Assembly: GCA_035498035.1 (NCBI GenBank)
Contig: DATKAN010000058.1
Coordinates: 19,323-83,322, forward strand
DNA from: Nitrospiria bacterium
GTDB lineage: Bacteria; Nitrospirota; Nitrospiria; JACQBZ01
Reading direction: 5' to 3'
Length of the DNA stretch: 64,000 nucleotides
The translations under genes were made by a program, and so were the position numbers. Numbering within the stretch: position 1 is the stretch's first letter; every line of letters begins with the position of its first letter. The notes below the pieces were generated by a model. It saw nothing but the letters and a program-made list of their open reading frames with translations, did no database searches and had not been told where the DNA came from. Below, one piece after another: positions 59,783-64,000 of this stretch.

Positions 59783-60418
59783 TTAAATAAGGGGTTGGCC
59801 GGTAGGCTCCGACGAGGAGCGAGAGGCCCCGGCCAGGACCAGCAAGTCGTCCACCGTGAAGAGGGATTCCAAAAGGTAACCGGAGGCTTCGATTTTTTCC
59901 CGGCCGCCTTCCTGACGGTCCACGAGAGCGACGACCTTCAGGATCTTGCAGCCGTGCGCCTTGAGCCGTTCGATCGCTTTCAAGGTCGATCCGCCGGTGG
60001 TGACGACGTCCTCCACGACCACGACCCCGGCGCCTTCAGGAAGGTTCCCTTCGATCCAGGCCCGGCTTCCATGGCCCTTGGGTTCCTTCCGGATGATGAA
60101 GGCCGGGACGGGTTGTCCCTCGAGGTGACTGGTCAGGGCGACGGCGACGGCGATCGGATCGGCGCCCAAGGTCAGACCGCCGACGCCCTGAGGGTGAAGG
60201 GGCTTGATCCTCTCGAAAACCAGGCGGCCGATGAGCGCGGCCCCCTTCGGGTCCAGCGTCACCTTTTTACAGTCGACGTAGTAGCGGCTCATCTGTCCGG
60301 AGGTGAGTTTGAAGACCGCCCGATCGCTGCAGCGGAACGATTCCCGGAAAAGAAGGTCGCGCAATTGATCCCGGTCGGATGATTTGGACGGGGCCTCTGA
60401 TTTCTTGCGGGGGGGCAT
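59783..60418 (-). CDS. pyrE: Orotate phosphoribosyltransferase PyrE
   Basis: Joins orotate to PRPP to give OMP in pyrimidine synthesis. The PRPP loop is VVVVEDVVTTGGSTLKAIERL; KVTLDPKGAALIGRLVFE and GGLTLGADPIAVAVAL are the other family motifs. 211 residues, with a Lys/Ser-rich N-terminal extension (MPPRKKSEAPSKSSD) before the core. It has its own strong promoter and lies upstream of the arg genes in the same direction. Confidence 0.95.
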   Translation of the reverse strand: MPPRKKSEAPSKSSDRDQLRDLLFRESFRCSDRAVFKLTSGQMSRYYVDCKKVTLDPKGAALIGRLVFERIKPLHPQGVGGLTLGADPIAVAVALTSHLEGQPVPAFIIRKEPKGHGSRAWIEGNLPEGAGVVVVEDVVTTGGSTLKAIERLKAHGCKILKVVALVDRQEGGREKIEASGYLLESLFTVDDLLVLAGASRSSSEPTGQPLI

Positions 60419-60457
60419 AACAATCCTTGGTCGGCGGATTGTAAAAATTGCGGAGTT

Positions 60458-60485
60458 AGTATACCATAAGAGTCGATCCTGTCAA
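60458..60485 (-). promoter_or_regulatory. Sigma70-type promoter of pyrE
   Basis: On the minus strand TTGACA (60485-60480), 16 bases, TATACT (60463-60458), with TGG before the -10. A start near 60450 gives a leader of about 33 bases, too short for a pyrimidine attenuator. Confidence 0.7.
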
Positions 60486-60530
60486 AGAGTCGGGGTCGGA
60501 CGGAACGCGATTTGGGAAAACAGGGTTGAG

Positions 60531-60623
60531 ATGAACTTCTTGCGGGTCATCGTATTCGTGGTCGGTTTTCTTCTCGTCTTGACCGCGATATTCTACGTCA
60601 TCGGCATTTACAATATCCAGTGA
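60531..60623 (+). CDS. 30-residue single-helix membrane peptide
   Basis: ATG 60531 (MNFLRVIVFVVGFLLVLTAI, then FYVIGIYNIQ) encodes a peptide that is almost entirely one membrane helix. Its stop overlaps the ATG of the next gene (TGATG), so it may both couple translation and act as a membrane peptide. The AGGGTTGAG upstream is a modest ribosome site. The frame is open further upstream (to 60384) but that part is in pyrE's control region. Family not recognised. Confidence 0.5.
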   Translation: MNFLRVIVFVVGFLLVLTAIFYVIGIYNIQ

Positions 60624-61219
60624 TGAAATCCGGCGGGACAGCGGCCTCCGAAATCAATCGATTACCCTTCGCGATCGGCGTGGCGCTCTTGTGCGGCTTG
60701 AGCGGGGTTTATTCGGCCGTCCACGCCGCCGATCCGATCGACCGGAAGGCGGGTCCCGTCCGTCTTGGGATGACGGTCGGGGAATTTCAAAAAGCGGTCA
60801 AAAGCAGCGAGCAGACCGGGGAAAATCCCGGCCTGATCGGGGACGAACGGTCGTTTGAGGTCCTTCGGGAATCCCTTCCGCCGGAGATCCGGGTCATGGG
60901 CTGCCGCTTTCTTCACGGCCGGCTTTATCGCGTGTCGGTCGAGTACCGGCCGGGCTATTTCGACGAGGCCCGCTGGGACGATTGGATCAAAAAGAACATG
61001 CAACGCTACGGGAAGGTGCCGATCGAATCGAAAACGCTGGGGGAGCGTCCGTTTGAATTCGTCCAGTGGGACGATCCCCAGACCCGCCTGGTCCTTCAGC
61101 GGGAGCACCGGATGCGCTTCGAATCAAAACAACTGGTCAAACAATACAATGTCGTCATGATCCTTCTGGACCAGGCCCTCTGGAACGAGCGCCAGGAGGC
61201 CGAGGGCTCGGTGTTTTAG
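60623..61219 (+). CDS. Exported protein of unknown function
   Basis: 198 residues with a signal peptide (LPFAIGVALLCGLSGVYSAVHA). The mature part starts ADPIDRKAGPVRLGMTVGEFQKAV, a pattern (GxVRLGMTxxEF) common to small periplasmic proteins, then HGRLYRVSVEYRPGYFDE and WIKKNMQRYGKV, which resemble domains that judge a product of two values. I assign no function. Starts at ATG 60623, overlapping the stop of the membrane peptide by one base; the next gene is 42 bases downstream. Confidence 0.6.
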   Translation: MKSGGTAASEINRLPFAIGVALLCGLSGVYSAVHAADPIDRKAGPVRLGMTVGEFQKAVKSSEQTGENPGLIGDERSFEVLRESLPPEIRVMGCRFLHGRLYRVSVEYRPGYFDEARWDDWIKKNMQRYGKVPIESKTLGERPFEFVQWDDPQTRLVLQREHRMRFESKQLVKQYNVVMILLDQALWNERQEAEGSVF

Positions 61220-61261
61220 CGATTAGGCCCTCCGCCGCCGGATCGAGGCCCGGGAGCACGC

Positions 61262-62173
61262 ATGGATAACGAGACAACCCTCGGATCGATCAACCCTTCC
61301 GACCACCTAACCCGGCGGAGGATGGATTGGATCAACTACCATCTGGCCTGCCTTGTTGTCGTGGCCGGTCCGGTGATCGGCGAGAAGTTTCCGCTGGCCA
61401 AGGAACGGATGGTGATCGGGAGACTGCCGGATACCGAGATTCCGATCGACGATCCCTCAATATCGCGGCAGCATGCCGAGGTCGTCCGGGAAGCCGACGG
61501 CACGGTTGTTCTCCGCGACCTGGGGAGCAAGAACGGGGCGTTTATTAATGACGTGAAGGTCAAGCGGAGGGCGCTCGTGGAGGGAGACCTCCTTCGGGTC
61601 GGGAATTCGGTCCTGCGCTACGTGGGACCCAACAGCTTGGAGGATCTTTACCGGGACGAGAGGTCCGAACGAACCCGTCGGGACGGGCTGACGGGGTTTT
61701 TCAACAAGCCCGCCTTTCGCCTTTACCTCGAACGCAACCTCCAGCGTTGCAGGGACCTTCATGCCTCTCTTTCCGTCGGCCTGTTCCAATTTGACGAGTT
61801 TAACAAGATCATCGACGGCGGGGGGCCTCCGGCGGGCGATCAGGTTCTGGAGGAGTTTTCCGAACGGGTCAAACATTCGATCCGTCCGACCGACCTCCTG
61901 GCGCGCTTCGGCGACGACGAGTTCGGCATCATCCTTCCCCTCACCAACCTGATGGGGGGCCGGATCGTCGGCGAGCGGCTTCGGACCCGCGTCGCGGATC
62001 ACCCGTTCGCGGCGCAAGGAAAGACGCTTTCGGTGACGATCTGCGTCGGGATCGCCGAACGATCGGGCGGCGCGGAGGATGCCGATGCCCTGATCACCCG
62101 CGCCGAAAAGGCCCTTCGCGAGGCGAAACGGATGGGCCGGAACCTGACCTACTGTTTTATGGAAACGACTTGA
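61262..62173 (+). CDS. FHA-GGDEF protein with degenerate active site (GDDEF)
   Basis: 303 residues. An FHA domain (about 47-125) binds phospho-Thr peptides: VIGRLPDTEIPIDDPSISRQHAEVV and LRDLGSKNGAFINDVKV contain the conserved Gly-Arg, Ser-Arg-x-His and Asn-Gly. A GGDEF-type domain follows (DGLTGFFNKPAFRLYLE), but the active motif reads RFGDDEFGII (about 217-221), and the usual DxFKxIND is FDEFNKIID. The inhibitory RxxD is kept (RPTD, about 208-211), so it may bind c-di-GMP rather than make it. Last gene of a three-gene run. Confidence 0.85.
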   Translation: MDNETTLGSINPSDHLTRRRMDWINYHLACLVVVAGPVIGEKFPLAKERMVIGRLPDTEIPIDDPSISRQHAEVVREADGTVVLRDLGSKNGAFINDVKVKRRALVEGDLLRVGNSVLRYVGPNSLEDLYRDERSERTRRDGLTGFFNKPAFRLYLERNLQRCRDLHASLSVGLFQFDEFNKIIDGGGPPAGDQVLEEFSERVKHSIRPTDLLARFGDDEFGIILPLTNLMGGRIVGERLRTRVADHPFAAQGKTLSVTICVGIAERSGGAEDADALITRAEKALREAKRMGRNLTYCFMETT

Positions 62174-62197
62174 GGGGAACGGGGCCCGAACTCGGCG

Positions 62198-64000
62198 TTA
62201 AAGCGAACCCCGTCGGGTTGAATGGAGCCGCTTTTGGTGCGCGTCGAGCGCCGGGCCGATCCGGGCGGGGTCGGTGATCGGGGAGGAGCAGGTGAAGTTA
62301 TAACACAGATACACCGCGGCCCTCCCGTCGATCAACCCCTTGCCTTCAAGGAGCGGGAGGGCAGGGATTTTTTCCGCTTCCGCGTCCGGATTGAAATGCG
62401 CCAGGATTTGATTCGGAAGATAGCGCCCATCCGATTCGCGGCGAAGGGCCTCGTACCCCGCCTCGCCGGGTTTTCCGACCACCGCGATTTCGACCGGACC
62501 TTCCAGGAGAAAGTCCGCCACGGCCAGCGATTTGCAAAAGGCGCGGGCGATGCGATCGATGACCGCGCCGTAGGCCGTCACGGCCGCCGCCGCCGTTTTT
62601 CTCCAATCCTCGCGGTTAAAATGAAAAGACAGGCGCGCGAGCGCCATCGCGGCTGCCGCGTTCGCGTTTGGAATGGCCCCGTCATGGCCTTCGCGGTGAC
62701 GAAGGATCAGCCGTTCGTGGTCGCGCGAGGTGTGGTAAAAACCGCCGCCGTCCTCGGCCGCAAATTCGCTTAGGATCCTTCCGGCCAACCCCGCGGCCTC
62801 GGTGAGGTATCGCGACGAGCCGCCGGCTTCGTAAAGGTCGATCAGCCCCTCGCACAGATAGGCATAATCGTCCAGGTAGGCGTTTAGATGAGCCTTCCCC
62901 GAACGGTAGGTCCGAAGCAGCCGTCCGTCGGGCTCCCGAAGCGTTTCCAAAAGGAAATCCGAGGCCCGAACGGCCGCGGCGAGGTATCGCGGGTCGCCCA
63001 ATATCCGCGCCCCCCTGGCCATCGCCCCGATCATCAGCCCGTTCCAGGAGGTGAGGATCTTGTCGTCCCGTCCGGGCGGAATGCGTTTTTGCCGTGCCTC
63101 GTAAAGTTTTTTCCGCGAGGCCTCCAGCGAGGCCCGCAAGTCCTCGGGGGCGAGCTCAAGGCGTGAGGCGACCTGTTCGAGCGTCCGGGGGGTGTTGGGG
63201 ATGTTTTTCCCCTCCCAGTTGCCCGCCTCGGTGATGTCGTAATAGGCGCAGAAACGACGGGCGTCTTCGTCTCCAAGGACGGCCCGGACTTGTTCCGGCG
63301 TCCAGACGAAGTACTTTCCCTCCTCGCCTTCCGAGTCAGCGTCGGTGGAGGAGTAAAAGCCGCCTTCCGGCGCGGTCATCTCGCGGATCTCGTAGTCCAG
63401 GATCTCGGCCGAGATCCGTTTGTAGAAAGGATCCTTCGTGACCTGATGGGCCTCGAGGTAGATGCGCGCCAGAAGCGCGTTGTCGTAAAGCATCTTCTCA
63501 AAGTGCGGGACGAGCCAGCGCTCGTCGGTGGAATAGCGGCAGAACCCGCCCCCGATCTGATCGTACATGCCCCCGTGGGCCATGGCATCCAGGGTCGTGC
63601 GGACGATCTTGAGCCATTCGGGATCGCCCGTGCGCCGGTGGACGCTCAACAAAAGGGACAAGGCCGTGGACGGCGGGAATTTCGGCGCGCCGCCGAATCC
63701 GCCGTGGACCGGATCGAATTCCCGCGCCAGGTGCGTCGCGGCCTGGTCGATCGCATCGCTCCCCACGGATTGGGCCGGCACCGAGACGACCTGCCGGCGG
63801 ATATGCTCCGTGAGAGCTTCGCCCTGATGCAACAACGCCGCGCGGTCGGTCTTCCACAGCTCGGCGATCTTCAGGAGAAGCGCGCCGAAACCGGGACGGC
63901 CGTATCGATCCTCGGGAGGGAAGTAGGTGCCGGCGAAGAACGGGCGCTGATCCGGCGCCAGAAAAACGGTCATCGGCCAGCCGCCCTGTCCGTTGTTCAT
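62198..64000 (-). CDS. DUF255/YyaL thioredoxin-domain protein, N-terminus outside window
   Basis: C-terminal 600 residues of a protein usually near 680-700 residues; the rest lies beyond 64000. What remains begins within the thioredoxin-like domain (NNGQGGWPMTVFLAPDQRPFFAGTYFPPEDRYG) and continues into the large alpha/alpha-barrel (KFPPSTALSLLLSVHRRTGD, GGMYDQIGGGFCRYSTDERW, PHFEKMLYDNALLARIYLEA, ILTSWNGLMIGAMARGARIL). Similar to spermatogenesis-associated protein 20/YyaL. The enzymatic role is unknown. Convergent with the FHA-GGDEF gene. Confidence 0.9.
   Translation of the reverse strand: MNNGQGGWPMTVFLAPDQRPFFAGTYFPPEDRYGRPGFGALLLKIAELWKTDRAALLHQGEALTEHIRRQVVSVPAQSVGSDAIDQAATHLAREFDPVHGGFGGAPKFPPSTALSLLLSVHRRTGDPEWLKIVRTTLDAMAHGGMYDQIGGGFCRYSTDERWLVPHFEKMLYDNALLARIYLEAHQVTKDPFYKRISAEILDYEIREMTAPEGGFYSSTDADSEGEEGKYFVWTPEQVRAVLGDEDARRFCAYYDITEAGNWEGKNIPNTPRTLEQVASRLELAPEDLRASLEASRKKLYEARQKRIPPGRDDKILTSWNGLMIGAMARGARILGDPRYLAAAVRASDFLLETLREPDGRLLRTYRSGKAHLNAYLDDYAYLCEGLIDLYEAGGSSRYLTEAAGLAGRILSEFAAEDGGGFYHTSRDHERLILRHREGHDGAIPNANAAAAMALARLSFHFNREDWRKTAAAAVTAYGAVIDRIARAFCKSLAVADFLLEGPVEIAVVGKPGEAGYEALRRESDGRYLPNQILAHFNPDAEAEKIPALPLLEGKGLIDGRAAVYLCYNFTCSSPITDPARIGPALDAHQKRLHSTRRGSL

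Overview
The window is about 64 kb of GC-rich DNA from a Gram-negative, respiring bacterium. Evidence for the envelope type is a PilQ secretin, two outer-membrane beta-barrel proteins, lipoboxes and periplasmic proteins. A complete 14-gene complex I operon, a periplasmic cytochrome c and full-length arginine and meso-diaminopimelate/lysine genes indicate a respiring, largely prototrophic organism. The gene mix fits Nitrospirota or a neighbouring deep-branching phylum, but no rRNA or other decisive marker is present, so this placement is inference only.

Layout. 0-5.6 kb: the end of a surface protein, a small membrane protein, a MerR-like regulator and the pilMNOPQ type IV pilus alignment/secretin operon. 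5.6-12.8 kb: cutA, an endonuclease III-like glycosylase, an M23 peptidase, a cold-shock protein, then secA, a nitrilase-family protein and a GAF-GGDEF diguanylate cyclase in one run. 12.8-19.2 kb: rmuC, two related TRL-like exported proteins (minus strand), a kinase-like/P-loop fusion, a MidA-type methyltransferase, a PilZ protein and a TruB-type pseudouridine synthase. 19.3-22.5 kb: a CopA-type copper ATPase with YHS and two heavy-metal-binding modules, and a HigBA-type toxin-antitoxin pair. 22.9-38.3 kb: nuoA-N behind a near-consensus promoter. 38.5-47.5 kb is more accessory: a porin-like barrel, a small OMP, a PQQ-type sugar dehydrogenase, a methyltransferase, cytochrome c, an AbrB antitoxin followed by the stump of a PIN toxin, a WapI-like protein, a second PilZ protein, an atypical SDR and a peroxiredoxin. 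47.6-60.4 kb is a minus-strand biosynthetic run: pyrE, argD-F-G-H, lptM, a B12/radical-SAM protein with a STAS-like tail, lysA, dapF and a UPF0182 protein. 60.5-64 kb: a 30-residue membrane peptide, an exported protein, an FHA-GGDEF protein with a changed active site, and the C-terminal part of a DUF255/YyaL protein.

The most unusual feature is the number of dispersed short repeats, not one large new system. A 99-bp element with 6-bp terminal inverted repeats occurs twice in opposite orientation (nuoJ-nuoK and lysA-dapF gaps) and is about 95 percent identical. Several palindromes of the GTAGGGGC type sit in the nuo intercistronic gaps, one covering the nuoG stop codon. A 15-bp palindrome found in the nuoB-nuoC gap also occurs inside nuoC, where it appears to have added residues. 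A 50-bp repeat precedes three consecutive genes at 44-45 kb. Three nearly identical sigma70-type promoter modules occur at 42.5, 43.2 and 46.4 kb. Other points of note are a nitrilase-family protein whose catalytic Glu is Gln, a GDDEF domain that keeps its c-di-GMP inhibitory site, and the radical SAM-STAS fusion coupled to lysA.
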